DNA of 64,000 bases from Arthrobacter sp. Y81 (GCF_002929335.1 NZ_PJIL01000002.1:124001-188000), one strand, 5' to 3'. Shown: positions 18,474-28,362, numbered from the stretch's first letter. The notes: generated by a model not told the origin, from the sequence alone. Numbers and translations are program-made.

Positions 18474-19244
18474 TTGAGCAATCCTCAGGAACCGTACCAG
18501 CCGGCCCAACCGGACGCCGGCGAGCGGCGCCGGCGGCAGCCGCCTCCAGTACCGCAGTATGGACCCCGGCCAGGAGTCCCAGGACAACCGCCTGTCCCGC
18601 CCCATGCACCCTCGGGTCAGCAGCCGCCGGCACCGCCGTACGGTGCGCCCGGAGCTCCGGGGCAGCCGCCTGTCCCCCCATATGGGGAACCGCAGTACGG
18701 GCAGCCGCAGTACGGGCAGCCGCAGTACGGCCAGCCACAGTACGTGAACCCGCAGCACGGAGCTGCGCAGTATGCTGCCCCCGGGCCGTACGGCACACCG
18801 GACCAGCAGCCGCCGGCCCGGAACCGCAAAAAATGGATATTGCTGGGCATTGCGGGTGGCGTGCTGCTCCTTGTCATCGCGGGAGGGGTGTTCGTGTTCA
18901 ACCTCGTGGGCGGCGCAACGAACAAGGCCAGGAACCTCGCCGACGATTTCACGCAGCTGGTCATCGCCGGAGACACCGACAAAGCCTACGACGACTTCCT
19001 CGACCCGGCCCTTCAGGAACAACTCTCCAAGGAGCAGTTCGCGGCCGGAGTCAAGACCCTCGAACTGAATGACACGTGCAAGCCGACGTACAACGACCTC
19101 AAGGTGAGCAGCGAAAACGGCAACAACACGGCCGACGTCGCGGGGGTCATCGGCTGCGACGGCAAGGAAGTGGATCTGGCCTACAGCTTCGACAGCGATC
19201 GGGATATGAAGATGATCAACATCAAACTCAGGCCCCGGGCCTGA
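18474..19244 (+). CDS. Membrane protein with Pro/Gln/Tyr-rich N-terminus
   Basis: A 256-residue protein of unknown function. The cytoplasmic N-terminus (1-120) is a proline-rich low-complexity region with three 15-bp tandem units coding QYGQP (DNA about 18693-18743). One membrane segment (about 123-145) follows the basic stop NRKKW. The remaining 110 residues would be outside; they have two cysteines (in DTCKP and IGCDG) that could pair and resemble DUF4878-type domains. The TTG at 18474 is preceded by GGAAAGG. It ends just before a strong terminator. Confidence 0.75.
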   Translation: MSNPQEPYQPAQPDAGERRRRQPPPVPQYGPRPGVPGQPPVPPHAPSGQQPPAPPYGAPGAPGQPPVPPYGEPQYGQPQYGQPQYGQPQYVNPQHGAAQYAAPGPYGTPDQQPPARNRKKWILLGIAGGVLLLVIAGGVFVFNLVGGATNKARNLADDFTQLVIAGDTDKAYDDFLDPALQEQLSKEQFAAGVKTLELNDTCKPTYNDLKVSSENGNNTADVAGVIGCDGKEVDLAYSFDSDRDMKMINIKLRPRA

Positions 19245-19260
19245 GCCCACAGCACTACAC

Positions 19261-19298
19261 AAAACAGGAGCCCCCGTATTCACGGGGGCTCCTGTTTT
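19261..19298. terminator. Bidirectional intrinsic terminator
   Basis: A perfect 17-bp stem (19261-19277 with 19282-19298) with loop ATTC has A residues at one end and T residues at the other. It works for the membrane protein gene and for the convergent symporter operon. Confidence 0.85.
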
Positions 19299-19345
19299 GT
19301 TCAGCTGTATCTTTCTCCGTCAGCTGTGACCTGGCAGAGCGGGTG

Positions 19346-20962
19346 TCAGTGGTCCACCGCCTTCTCGGCACCAACGCCGGTGAGGGAACGGACTTCCATC
19401 TCGGCCTGCTTGGTGGTGTCTTCCAGCTTCTTGTCCAGCACGGTGCCGAGCCAGCCGAGGAAGAACGCGAGCGGAATGGACACGATTCCCGGGTTGCTCA
19501 GCGGGAAGATCGCGAAGTTCGCCGTCTGGATCATGGAGGTCTTCGTTCCGGACACCACCGGGGAGAGGGCAATCAGGATGATCGCCGACGCCAGGCCGCC
19601 GTACATGCTCCACACCGCGCCCTGGGTGGTGAACCTGCGCCAGAACAGCGAGTAGATGATCGTGGGCAGGTTCGCCGAAGCCGCGACGGCGAAGGCGAGC
19701 GCCACCAGGAAGGCGACGTTCTGGCCGTTGGCGAAGATGCCGCCGACTATCGCAAGGAGTCCGATGACCACGACGGTGCGCCGTGCCACCTTGACCTCCG
19801 TGTCGGCGTCGGCCTTCCCCTTGGCAAGCACGTTGGCGTAGATGTCATGGGCGAAGGATGCCGCCGCGGTAATGGTGAGGCCGGCCACCACGGCGAGGAT
19901 GGTGGCGAACGCCACCGCCGAGATGAAGCCCAGCAGCAGCGGTCCACCGAGGTGGAAGGCGAGCAGCGGTGCGGCCGAGTTGACCCCGCCCGGAGCGGAC
20001 TTGATCGTGTCAGCACCCACCAGGGCAGCAGCGCCGTAGCCGAGGACCAACGTGAAGATGTAGAAGATGCCGATCAGCCAGATGGACCAGACGACCGACT
20101 TGCGGGCTTCCTTGGCCGTGGGGACCGTGTAGAAGCGCATCAGCACGTGTGGGAGTGCCGCGGTGCCCAGCACCAGGGCGAGGCCCAGGGACATAAAGTC
20201 CAGCTTGGACGTTTCCGACTTGCCGTACTGGAGGCCGGGGTTCAGGACCGCCGGGTTCTTGGACGTCTCCACCGCGCCGCCCAGCAGATCGGAAAGGTTG
20301 AAGCCATAGATGGCCAGGACCCAGAACGTCATGACTGCCGCACCGGCAATCAGGAGCATGGCCTTGATGATCTGCACCCAGGTGGTACCCTTCATGCCGC
20401 CGATCAGGACGTACATGATCATCAGGGCGCCGACGACGATGATCACCAGCGCCTGTCCGCCCCAGTCGCTGATGCCCAGCAGCAGCGAGATCAGGCTGCC
20501 TGCGCCGGCCATCTGGGCCAGGAGGTAGAAAAAGCAGACGGCCAGGGTGGAAATGGCGGCCGCGATCCGGACCGGACGCTGCTTGAGGCGGAAGGAGAGC
20601 ACATCCGCCATCGTGAACTTGCCGGTGTTGCGGAGCAGTTCGGCCACGAGCAGCAGGGCGACGAGCCAGGCGACCAGGAAGCCGATGGAGTACATAAAGC
20701 CGTCATAGCCGTTGATGGCAATGGCGCCGGTGATGCCGAGGAAGGAGGCCGCGGAGAGGTAGTCCCCCGCGATGGCCGTACCGTTCTGCGGGCCGGTGAA
20801 GGAACGTCCGGCCGCGTAGTAGTCGGCCGCCGTCTTGTTGTTGCGGCTGGCACGGATCACGATAAACATGGTGACCGCCACGAACAGGCCGAAGATGCCC
20901 ATGTTCAGGAGCGTGGTGTCTTTGAGGGCGGCGACGTTGACCGCAGGAACCATTCCGATCAT
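19346..20962 (-). CDS. Sodium:solute symporter, acetate/monocarboxylate type (ActP/MctC-like)
   Basis: A 538-residue SSS-family symporter with about 13 membrane segments. ActP-like markers are AADYYAAGRSFTGPQNGTAIAGDYLSAASFLG near residue 45, YVLIGGMKGTTWVQIIKAMLL near residue 185 and LPHVLMRFYTVPTAKEARKS near residue 285. It probably takes up acetate, propionate or pyruvate with Na+ or H+. It overlaps the DUF485 gene by four bases, the usual actP pairing. Confidence 0.88.
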   Translation of the reverse strand: MIGMVPAVNVAALKDTTLLNMGIFGLFVAVTMFIVIRASRNNKTAADYYAAGRSFTGPQNGTAIAGDYLSAASFLGITGAIAINGYDGFMYSIGFLVAWLVALLLVAELLRNTGKFTMADVLSFRLKQRPVRIAAAISTLAVCFFYLLAQMAGAGSLISLLLGISDWGGQALVIIVVGALMIMYVLIGGMKGTTWVQIIKAMLLIAGAAVMTFWVLAIYGFNLSDLLGGAVETSKNPAVLNPGLQYGKSETSKLDFMSLGLALVLGTAALPHVLMRFYTVPTAKEARKSVVWSIWLIGIFYIFTLVLGYGAAALVGADTIKSAPGGVNSAAPLLAFHLGGPLLLGFISAVAFATILAVVAGLTITAAASFAHDIYANVLAKGKADADTEVKVARRTVVVIGLLAIVGGIFANGQNVAFLVALAFAVAASANLPTIIYSLFWRRFTTQGAVWSMYGGLASAIILIALSPVVSGTKTSMIQTANFAIFPLSNPGIVSIPLAFFLGWLGTVLDKKLEDTTKQAEMEVRSLTGVGAEKAVDH

Positions 20963-21339
20963 TTTGTTGTCCCGCTTACCCGGTTGCCGGCTTTGTCGAA
21001 CTCGTGGCCTTCAATTTCGTGGCGGATCTCGGCCGCGATGGGATCGAGCCGCCGGTTGGAATAGCTCACGTACCAGCCTGTGATGGCGAAGGTGGATACA
21101 AACTGCAAAAGGCCCAGGATGAGCCCGATGTTGATGTTGCCCCAGACCTTGGTGGACATGAAGCCGACCGCGTAGTCGGCCAACAGAACGTAGGCGAAGT
21201 ACCAGAGCAGGAATGCAATGGCCATCGGAAAGACAAAACTGCGGTGACGCTTGCGTAGTTCCTGGAACCGCTCCGTCGACTGCACTTCCTTGAAATCCAC
21301 GGCCGCCGCGGCGTCCGTTTCGTGGGCATCGTGACCCAT
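20959..21339 (-). CDS. DUF485 small membrane protein
   Basis: A 126-residue protein with two membrane segments (about 35-57 and 75-97), with FQELRKRHRSFVFPMAIAFLLWYF typical of DUF485 (YjcH-like). It is always found with SSS acetate-type symporters and is probably an accessory subunit. The stop overlaps the symporter start (ATGA). A GAGGAACG site precedes the ATG at 21339. Confidence 0.88.
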   Translation of the reverse strand: MGHDAHETDAAAAVDFKEVQSTERFQELRKRHRSFVFPMAIAFLLWYFAYVLLADYAVGFMSTKVWGNINIGLILGLLQFVSTFAITGWYVSYSNRRLDPIAAEIRHEIEGHEFDKAGNRVSGTTK

Positions 21340-21406
21340 CGTTCCTCCTCATTGAGACTTTCCGTCCACACCGGCTGCCCTGCTCTTCCACAACAGTCCC
21401 GGCCAA

Positions 21407-21422
21407 TGTGACTGCACTCACT
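21407..21422. promoter_or_regulatory. CRP-like palindrome in the symporter/LytS divergent region
   Basis: TGTGA-N6-TCACT matches the Crp/GlxR consensus in nine of ten half-site bases. It lies 68 bp upstream of the DUF485-symporter operon and about 100 bp upstream of the divergent kinase gene. Confidence 0.55.
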
Positions 21423-21520
21423 CTGACGCGTGATGGCGGTTACATTCCAGAGAAGCCGCCAGACGGTCGCTCAGCGGTCCCGATGCTGCGCCAAACGGCA
21501 CCCGAAGATACGCTGGGCCC

Positions 21521-22738
21521 ATGCCGGACTCTCCGTTGTTCACCGCCGCCGCCATCGCCGTGATCGCGATGGCGATCGCCGTCGTCGTCGGCGTGGGCCT
21601 CAAAGTCCTGCGGTCCTTCCGGGAGCTGGGCACCGACGCGGAGCGTGCCACCTACAAGACCCTCCATGCGGCTTCACGGGCCGGACAACACCTGCGCACC
21701 GGGCTGAACCCCGCTGGCGCGGCCAAAGCCAGCAGGCAGCTGCGCACCATCCTGGGCTGCGATGCCCTGGCCATCACCGACACCTCGGGCGTGCTCGCCT
21801 GGGATGGCGCCGGCGAGGAACTCCGGCCCGCGCTGATGGGTCTCGCGGCTAACGTGCTCGACGGCGGCCACACGGCCGTGATCCCGGCGGGCGAGCTGTA
21901 CCTGCTCGCCGGCGACGCGGCCTCGGAACCGATCCCGCAAGACGTGGAACGCGCCGTCGTTATTGCCCCCATCAAGGCCGGCGCCCGGGTTGTGGGAGTG
22001 GTGGCGGCTTTCGCCCCGTCAGCGGGAGCCGGGCTGGTCCGTGCCACCGGCGAAGTGGCCGACTGGGTAGCGGCCCAGGTTGAACTCGCCGAACTCGACG
22101 CTTCCCGGACCCTCCTGATGGAGGCCGAGGTCCGGGCCCTCCGCGCCCAGATCAGCCCGCACTTCATCTACAACTCGCTCAACGCCATCGCGTCGTTCAT
22201 CAACACGGATCCCGTGCGGGCCAGGGAACTGGTGGTGGAGTTCGCCGACTTCACCCGCTATTCGTTCCGCCGCCACGGGGACTTCACCACCCTCGCCGAA
22301 GAGCTCCGCTGCATCGACCGCTACCTGCTGCTGGAACGGGCAAGGTTCGGCGACCGCGTGCAGGTCAGCCTGCAGATCGCCCCCGAGGTGCTGAGCACGG
22401 TCATCCCGTTCCTCAGTCTGCAGCCGCTCGTCGAGAATGCCGTCCGCCACGGCCTGGAGGCCAAGGAAGGTCCGGGCCACATCACCATTGCGGCGAATGA
22501 TTCCGGCACCTTCGCGGAGGTCACCATAGAGGACGACGGCGTGGGGATGGATCCGGAACAGCTGCGGTCCATGCTGGCCGGACACAGCGACGGCGACCAT
22601 GTGGGGCTGCGCAACGTGGACGCCCGGCTCCGCCAGGTCTATGGCGAGGACCACGGCCTCGTCATCGAAACGGCTCCCGGCGAGGGCACGCTGATCACCA
22701 TGCGTGTCCCCAAATCACAACCCGGCCACGACGCCTGA
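21521..22738 (+). CDS. Sensor histidine kinase, LytS/YehU type
   Basis: A 405-residue kinase with one N-terminal membrane segment (about 7-30), a GAF-like sensor (about 60-190) and a His_kinase domain. The phosphoacceptor His214 is in LRAQISPHFIYNSLNAI, and the ATPase N- and G-boxes are PLVENAVRHGLE and DDGVGM. Relatives (BtsS, YpdA) respond to pyruvate or peptides and control transporters. It is flanked by two monocarboxylate-type symporter pairs, so it probably regulates one or both (inferred). Confidence 0.88.
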   Translation: MPDSPLFTAAAIAVIAMAIAVVVGVGLKVLRSFRELGTDAERATYKTLHAASRAGQHLRTGLNPAGAAKASRQLRTILGCDALAITDTSGVLAWDGAGEELRPALMGLAANVLDGGHTAVIPAGELYLLAGDAASEPIPQDVERAVVIAPIKAGARVVGVVAAFAPSAGAGLVRATGEVADWVAAQVELAELDASRTLLMEAEVRALRAQISPHFIYNSLNAIASFINTDPVRARELVVEFADFTRYSFRRHGDFTTLAEELRCIDRYLLLERARFGDRVQVSLQIAPEVLSTVIPFLSLQPLVENAVRHGLEAKEGPGHITIAANDSGTFAEVTIEDDGVGMDPEQLRSMLAGHSDGDHVGLRNVDARLRQVYGEDHGLVIETAPGEGTLITMRVPKSQPGHDA

Positions 22739-22783
22739 GCGTCCGGGCCGTCGCGGGGCGGGCCGCCGGGCTAATCTAGAACC

Positions 22784-23503
22784 ATGATCAACGTCCTCGT
22801 CGCCGACGACGAACTCCCCGCCGTCGAGGAGCTGGCGTTCCTGCTCGGCCGGGACGACCGGATCGGGGCCATCCACCGGGCGTCGTCCGGTGCCGAGGCC
22901 CTCCGCGTGCTCGATGCCGAAGCCGTGGACGCGGTGTTCCTCGACATCCACATGCCTGCCCTGTCCGGCCTGGACATCGCCCGGGCCATCTCGCGCAGCA
23001 GCAATCCCCCGGTAGTCGTCTTCGTCACCGCGGACGAAGAGTGCGCACTGGAAGCGTTTGAACTCGCCGCCGTCGACTACCTGCTGAAACCCGTGCGCGC
23101 TGAACGGCTGGCCCGGTCGGTGGGCCGCATCAGCGAACTCATGAAGGACGGCGCCGCACCACCGGAAATGATTACGGTGGATCTCGGCGGCACCACCCGG
23201 ATGATCCGGCGCGACGACGTCACGTATGTCCAGGCCCAGGGCGACTACGCGCGGCTGCACACAACCGACTCCAGCTACCTCATCCGCGTCCCCCTGGCCG
23301 ATCTGGAACAGCAGTGGGCCGAGGCCGGCTTCCTCCGCACACACCGGTCCTACCTCATCGCCCTCAACCACGTCAGCCATATGAAGCTCGCCGCTGCCCG
23401 TCCGACCGTCACCGTGGCGGGGGCCGAACTGCCCATCAGCCGTCGCCACCTGCCATCTGTCCGGGAGAAGCTCGAAACAACGCGGATCCGGCCGCAGGCA
23501 TGA
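22784..23503 (+). CDS. LytTR-type response regulator
   Basis: A 239-residue regulator with a receiver domain (1-120, phosphoacceptor Asp54 in VFLDIHMP, Lys in YLLKP) and a C-terminal LytTR DNA-binding domain (about 138-235) containing RRDDVTYVQAQGDYARLHT and RTHRSYLIALNHV. It is the cognate partner of the kinase 45 bases upstream. Its stop overlaps the start of the next gene (ATGA), tying it to the symporter pair downstream. Confidence 0.9.
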   Translation: MINVLVADDELPAVEELAFLLGRDDRIGAIHRASSGAEALRVLDAEAVDAVFLDIHMPALSGLDIARAISRSSNPPVVVFVTADEECALEAFELAAVDYLLKPVRAERLARSVGRISELMKDGAAPPEMITVDLGGTTRMIRRDDVTYVQAQGDYARLHTTDSSYLIRVPLADLEQQWAEAGFLRTHRSYLIALNHVSHMKLAAARPTVTVAGAELPISRRHLPSVREKLETTRIRPQA

Positions 23504-23850
23504 CGCGCGTCAGGGTGACAGCCCCGCAGTCCGCTGCAAGGCCGGTGCTGGAATCCCGCGAGGCCGCCGAGGAATCCGATGTGGGCCAGGTGTTCGTCCG
23601 GTCCCTGATCCGCACGCAGCTCCGGCTGGCAGTGGTGGTTGCCGGTGGGTTCCTGCTGATCCTGCTGGCCTTCCCCCTCATGCTGGGACTGGTTCCCGGG
23701 CTGGCGGAATCGAAAATCGCGGGCATCCCGTTCGGCTGGCTGCTCCTCGGTGCCGGAATCTACCCGGTGATCGGCCTCAGTGCGTGGCTGTATATCCGGA
23801 CGGCCACCCGCAACGAGGCCCGGTACCGGGACCTCGCGGAGGACAGGTGA
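23500..23850 (+). CDS. DUF485-like small membrane protein
   Basis: A 116-residue protein with two membrane segments (about 45-67 and 80-100). It is a divergent member of the DUF485 type by size, topology and position directly before an SSS symporter. The ATG at 23500 overlaps the response-regulator stop. Confidence 0.75.
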   Translation: MTRVRVTAPQSAARPVLESREAAEESDVGQVFVRSLIRTQLRLAVVVAGGFLLILLAFPLMLGLVPGLAESKIAGIPFGWLLLGAGIYPVIGLSAWLYIRTATRNEARYRDLAEDR

Positions 23851-23857
23851 GGCGGCC

Positions 23858-25336
23858 TTGAACCCGGTGGTGGGCATCGCCGCGTTCGCTGCCGTGTCCG
23901 TGGCCACGGCGGTTATCGGGTTCTACGGGTTGCGGATTTCACGCACGACCGGAGACTTCTATGTGGCATCCCGGACGGTCCGGCCATGGTGGAACGCTTC
24001 CGCGATCGGCGGCGAGTACCTCTCGGCCGCCAGTTTCCTGGGCGTGGCCGGACTGATCCTGCTCTCCGGCACGGATGGGCTCTGGTTTCCCATCGGCTAC
24101 ACCGCGGGGTACCTGATGCTGCTGCTCTTCGTAGCGGCTCCGCTGCGGCGCTCCGGCGCCTACACCATCCCGGATTTCACGGAGGTGCGGCTGGATTCCC
24201 GGGCGGTCCGCCGGGTCACCAGCCTGGCGGTTGTGGTGGTGGGCTGGCTTTACATTGTGCCGCAGCTCCATGGTGCGGCCCTGACGATCCGCATCACCAC
24301 GGGGCTTCCGTCCTGGGTGGGATCCGTGGCGGTGGTCATCGTGGTGTGCCTGACGGTTGTGGCCGGCGGGATGCGCTCCATCACCTTCGTGCAGGCGTTT
24401 CAGTATTGGCTTAAGCTGACTGCACTGGCGGTGCCTATCGTGTTCATCGCCCTGGTGCTGGCGGGCAACGGCACCCCGGCAATGGCCGAAGCCAACACCA
24501 ACCCCACCGGGCTGGCACCGACCGGTCCGTACCAGAACATCTCGCTGCTGGTTGCCCTGCTCTTCGGAACACTGGGCCTGCCGCATGTGCTGGTGCGGTT
24601 CTACACCAACCCCGACGGACAGTCGGCGCGCCGCACCACCCTGATCGTGCTGGGCTTGCTGTCCGTTTTCTATCTCTTTCCCACCGCTTACGGAGTGGCC
24701 GGCCGGATGTTCGCTCCGGACCTCGCCCAGAGCGGCCGGTCGGATGCCCTGGTCCTGCTGCTGCCGGGCCGGCTGATCGGAGGGCCGGCCGGGGACATGC
24801 TCTCCGCGCTTGTGGTGGCAGGGGCGTTCGCCGCGTTTTTGTCCACTACGTCAGGGCTGGTGGTATCGCTCGCCGGCGTGATCAGCCAGGACGTGCTGGG
24901 CGGGAGTGTCCGCGGCTTCCGGCTGGCTGCGCTGATTTCAGCCACCGTGCCGCTGGGCTTCGCCTTCATGACGGACTCGCTGGCTTTGGCCGGAAGCGTG
25001 GGCCTCGTTTTCGCCTTCACCGCGTCCACGATCTGTCCGGCCCTGCTGCTGGGGATCTGGTGGCGCGGCCTTACCGACGCCGGAGCCATCGCCGGAATGG
25101 TGACAGGGGGTGTCCTGTGCGGCGGCGCCCTGGTTGCCGGCGCACTGTCCGGTCCGGCTGCGTCCGGCGCCGCAATGCCGCAATGGCTGGCCCAGCCCGC
25201 CGCCTGGACGGTGCCGGCCGCCTTCGCCGTGATGATCCTGGTGTCCCGTGCCACCAAGGACCGCGTGCCGCGGACGCTCACGAAGGTGATGACCAGGCTG
25301 CACACACCGGAACGTCCGCTGGCCACCGAACGCTAG
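23858..25336 (+). CDS. Sodium:solute symporter, SSS family (second copy)
   Basis: A 492-residue symporter with about 13 membrane segments. It shares landmarks with the one at 19346-20962: SAIGGEYLSAASFLGVAG, VAGGMRSITFVQAFQYWLK and GLPHVLVRFYTNPDGQSARR. The TTG at 23858 follows AGGTGAGG; there is no in-frame ATG or GTG near. It probably transports a monocarboxylate. It is the last gene of the kinase-regulator-DUF485-symporter operon. Confidence 0.85.
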   Translation: MNPVVGIAAFAAVSVATAVIGFYGLRISRTTGDFYVASRTVRPWWNASAIGGEYLSAASFLGVAGLILLSGTDGLWFPIGYTAGYLMLLLFVAAPLRRSGAYTIPDFTEVRLDSRAVRRVTSLAVVVVGWLYIVPQLHGAALTIRITTGLPSWVGSVAVVIVVCLTVVAGGMRSITFVQAFQYWLKLTALAVPIVFIALVLAGNGTPAMAEANTNPTGLAPTGPYQNISLLVALLFGTLGLPHVLVRFYTNPDGQSARRTTLIVLGLLSVFYLFPTAYGVAGRMFAPDLAQSGRSDALVLLLPGRLIGGPAGDMLSALVVAGAFAAFLSTTSGLVVSLAGVISQDVLGGSVRGFRLAALISATVPLGFAFMTDSLALAGSVGLVFAFTASTICPALLLGIWWRGLTDAGAIAGMVTGGVLCGGALVAGALSGPAASGAAMPQWLAQPAAWTVPAAFAVMILVSRATKDRVPRTLTKVMTRLHTPERPLATER

Positions 25337-25372
25337 GAGAGCCGGCAGGCCTGTCAGCCGAGGCAGGGCCCG

Positions 25373-25957
25373 TCAGTCGATGGCGGCCATCAGCTCGACC
25401 ACGCGGTCAAGGAAGGCGTCCACCTGGGTTTCTTCGTAGCCGTCCTTGCCCTTGGCCGGACGGAAGACCGCGCGGCGGACATTGTCCACGCTGAGCGGCT
25501 GGTCCTCTTCGAGGTACCCAATGAGGTCACGGCACAGGTTGTCCACGTCCACGGTGTTGTAGCTTCGGCCGCGGCCGCCGGACGGCCGGCGGAACCGGTC
25601 GCCGTCGGGACGGTGGAGCCGGCCCCGCAGCAGGCCGGACAGCTTGCCGATTTCGCGGAGCCAGGCGTCCTCGCCGCGCGCCTCAATCAGCTCATCACGC
25701 TCGCGCCGGGCAAAGGCGTCTTCCAGGCGGTCCAGGGCGGCGTCGACCCCGGCCGCGGCGTAACCGCCCTTGACGGGATCGAAGCAGACAGCCCGGACGT
25801 CGGCACTCTTGATGATCTGGGCGGTTGCGGCAGGATTCTCAAACGAAACCCGTGCGCGCTGGAGGAACTGGTCCACCTGCTTGGCGTTGTAGCCGTATTC
25901 GTTCCGCTGCACACGGTCGAATGACGCAGGTATCTGCCGTTGAATGTCCACTGTCAC
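25373..25957 (-). CDS. DivIVA-like domain protein
   Basis: A 194-residue cytoplasmic protein with two copies of an actinobacterial DivIVA-like motif, FDRVQRNEYGYNAKQVDQFLQRAR (about 13-36) and FRPAKGKDGYEETQVDAFLDRVVELM (about 165-190). A related repeat, FDPVKGGYAAAGVDAALDRLED, lies at about 59-80. Such proteins bind curved membranes in polar growth or division; the role here is not known. It is downstream of cdsA and may be in the same transcript. Confidence 0.78.
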   Translation of the reverse strand: MTVDIQRQIPASFDRVQRNEYGYNAKQVDQFLQRARVSFENPAATAQIIKSADVRAVCFDPVKGGYAAAGVDAALDRLEDAFARRERDELIEARGEDAWLREIGKLSGLLRGRLHRPDGDRFRRPSGGRGRSYNTVDVDNLCRDLIGYLEEDQPLSVDNVRRAVFRPAKGKDGYEETQVDAFLDRVVELMAAID

Positions 25958-26035
25958 TATGCTTCCTTCAGTGCTGTTCAGCTGTTTTTGCTCCGCACCA
26001 GTCTAAGGCGCCGAACTGTTGCCAGGCGGGACGCC

Positions 26036-26956
26036 TCAGGCTCCGGAAACAGCTGTGAACAGGATAAACGCCGCCGGAGAGGCGAAGACGATTGAATCCA
26101 GGCGGTCCATGACGCCGCCGTGTCCGGGCAGGATGCTGCTCATGTCCTTGATGCCGAGTTCCCGCTTGACCATGGATTCGGCGAGATCGCCGATGGTTGC
26201 CGCCGCCACCATGCCCACGGCCAGCACCACACCGACCCACCAGGGTTTGTCCAGCAGGAAGAGGCACGCCAGGACACCCACGGCAATGGCTCCGCCGATC
26301 GATCCGGCGAAGCCTTCCCATGATTTCTTCGGGCTGATCTTGGGCGCCATGGGATGCTTCCCGAAGGAGGCCCCGACGAGGTAGCCGAACGTGTCATTGG
26401 AAACAACCAGCAGGAGCATCGTGGCGATCTGCCAGGCACCGGGCGGAATCACTCCGCCGGGCCACAGGCCCACCGGCGTGACGCTTCCCACCGCATGCAG
26501 CGGCAGGATCGCGAAGCTGATGAAGAACGGCACCCAGGCCAGGGTGAACACGCCCGCGAAGATGCTGCGCGCTGATCCGGCTGCGCTCTCGATGGTCCGC
26601 CACAACAGCACCGCCACGCTGCTGGCCAACAGGGCGAACAGCAGGCTCTCCACTCCGCCGAAATACGCGGCCAGCGGCATCCCCACGGTGCCCACCATCA
26701 CGGGGACGATGGGCAGCCGGGTGCCGCTTACCTCGAGCGCCCGGAAGATCTCCCAGACGCCGAACACCGCGAAGGTGGTGGTGACCAGGACGAATCCCAG
26801 CGGCAGGAACAGGAGACCCCCCAATACGGCGAAAAGCATTGCCAGACCCACCGCGGTGGCGGCCGGAAGGTTCCGTCCGGCCTTGGGCGTTGGGTTGGAG
26901 CGCTGCTTCCCCCGGACCCGGACCCTGTGTCCGGGTGCCTGCTGTGCCTGATCCAT
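26036..26956 (-). CDS. cdsA: Phosphatidate cytidylyltransferase
   Basis: Makes CDP-diacylglycerol from phosphatidate and CTP. The 306-residue protein has about eight membrane segments. The CdsA signature is near the C-terminus: MKRE-like MVKRELGIKDMSSILPGHGGVMDRLDS (about 255-282). Earlier markers are FGYLVGASFGKHPMAPKISPKKSWEG. The start overlaps the frr stop by one base, as is common in this operon. Confidence 0.93.
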   Translation of the reverse strand: MDQAQQAPGHRVRVRGKQRSNPTPKAGRNLPAATAVGLAMLFAVLGGLLFLPLGFVLVTTTFAVFGVWEIFRALEVSGTRLPIVPVMVGTVGMPLAAYFGGVESLLFALLASSVAVLLWRTIESAAGSARSIFAGVFTLAWVPFFISFAILPLHAVGSVTPVGLWPGGVIPPGAWQIATMLLLVVSNDTFGYLVGASFGKHPMAPKISPKKSWEGFAGSIGGAIAVGVLACLFLLDKPWWVGVVLAVGMVAAATIGDLAESMVKRELGIKDMSSILPGHGGVMDRLDSIVFASPAAFILFTAVSGA

Positions 26957-27513
26957 CAGACCTCGAGCAGCTCGGCTTCCTTGCGCTTGAGCAGGTCGTC
27001 GATGCCGTCAACGTGCGATTTGGTCATGGCGTCGAGTTCCTTCTCGCCGCGCGCGCCCTCGTCCTCACCGGCCTCGCCGTCCTTGACCAGTTTGTCCAGC
27101 GTTTCCTTGGCCTTGCGGCGAATGTTCCGGATGGACACCTTGGCGTCCTCGCCCTTGGACTTGACGATCTTGACGTATTCCTTGCGGCGTTCCTTGGTCA
27201 GCTCCGGGATGGTGATCCGGATGACGTTGCCGTCGTTGGACGGGTTGGCGCCCACCTCGGAGTCGCTCAGGGCGCGCTCAATATCCCGCAGTGCCGTCTT
27301 GTCGAATGGGGTGATGAGGATGGTGCGCGCGTCCGGGATCGCGAAGGAAGCCAGCTGCTGCAGCGGGGTGGGCGAGCCGTAGTAGTCCACCAGCACCTTG
27401 TTGTAGAGGCCCGGGTTTGCCCGTCCGGTGCGGATCGAGGCGAAGTCTTCCTTGGCAACCTCGACTGCCTTGTCCATCTTGTCCCCGGCTTCGAGCAAGG
27501 TCTCTTCGATCAC
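26956..27513 (-). CDS. frr: Ribosome recycling factor
   Basis: Splits post-termination ribosomes with EF-G. The 185-residue length is standard. Markers are [36 protein letters not shown]-like [11 protein letters not shown], and [23 protein letters not shown]. It is in the conserved rpsB-tsf-pyrH-frr-cdsA order. Confidence 0.96.
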   Translation of the reverse strand: MIEETLLEAGDKMDKAVEVAKEDFASIRTGRANPGLYNKVLVDYYGSPTPLQQLASFAIPDARTILITPFDKTALRDIERALSDSEVGANPSNDGNVIRITIPELTKERRKEYVKIVKSKGEDAKVSIRNIRRKAKETLDKLVKDGEAGEDEGARGEKELDAMTKSHVDGIDDLLKRKEAELLEV

Positions 27514-27624
27514 GGTCTCTCCTCAGAAATTGGTGCATTCCGGCTAGCCGGAACAATGCACGGTACGTTCCGTCTTTGCGGCCTGCCCACCGGGCCGGCC
27601 TTCCTCAAATCATCCTAGCCGTTG

Positions 27625-28362
27625 CTAGGGGGTGACTACGGTGCCCAGCTGCTCGCCGCGGATGGCCCGGGTAACGTTGCCTTCGCCTTCCATGCCGAAC
27701 ACCACCATGGTGAGGTTGTTGTCCTTGCACATGGTCATGGCCGTCTGGTCCATAACGCGGATGTCGCGCCGCAGGGCATCGTCATAGCTGAGGTGGTCCA
27801 GCTTTTCGGCGCTGGGGTCTTTCTTGGGGTCGGCGGTGTAGACGCCGTCCACTCCGCTCTTTGCCATCAGCACGACGTCGGCATGGACTTCCAGCGCACG
27901 CTGGGCAGCAACGGTGTCGGTGGAGAAATACGGCAGTCCGGCGCCAGCGCCGAAGATCACGACGCGGTTCTTTTCCATGTGGCGGATGGCGCGGCGGGGA
28001 ATGTACGCCTCGGCCACCTGGCCCATGGTGATGGCGCTCTGCACGCGGGTCTCGACGCCGGCCTGTTCCAGGAAGTCCTGGAGCGCGAGGCAGTTCATCA
28101 CGGTACCCAGCATGCCCATGTAGTCGGCACGGGAGCGGTCCATGCCGCTCTGCGACAGTTCGGCGCCGCGGAAGAAGTTGCCGCCGCCTACGACGATCGC
28201 GACCTCGACGTCGGGAACGGCTGCGGCGATCTGCTTGGCGACCCCGCGGACGGTATCAGGGTCCACGCCCAGCTTTCCGCCACCGAAGACCTCGCCGGAC
28301 AGTTTCAGGAGGACGCGACGCCGGCTCTTCTCTGACTGGACAGAATTGTTGACGGTTTCCAT
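27625..28362 (-). CDS. pyrH: UMP kinase
   Basis: Phosphorylates UMP to UDP. The 245-residue amino-acid-kinase-fold protein has [31 protein letters not shown] and [20 protein letters not shown]. It has a hydrophilic N-terminal extension of about 14 residues. Confidence 0.96.
   Translation of the reverse strand: METVNNSVQSEKSRRRVLLKLSGEVFGGGKLGVDPDTVRGVAKQIAAAVPDVEVAIVVGGGNFFRGAELSQSGMDRSRADYMGMLGTVMNCLALQDFLEQAGVETRVQSAITMGQVAEAYIPRRAIRHMEKNRVVIFGAGAGLPYFSTDTVAAQRALEVHADVVLMAKSGVDGVYTADPKKDPSAEKLDHLSYDDALRRDIRVMDQTAMTMCKDNNLTMVVFGMEGEGNVTRAIRGEQLGTVVTP

Noticed and set aside
19076..21064. A 662-codon plus-strand frame opposite the symporter genes
   Set aside because: It begins inside another gene, runs over a terminator and antisense to a convincing SSS symporter; composition is typical of a shadow.
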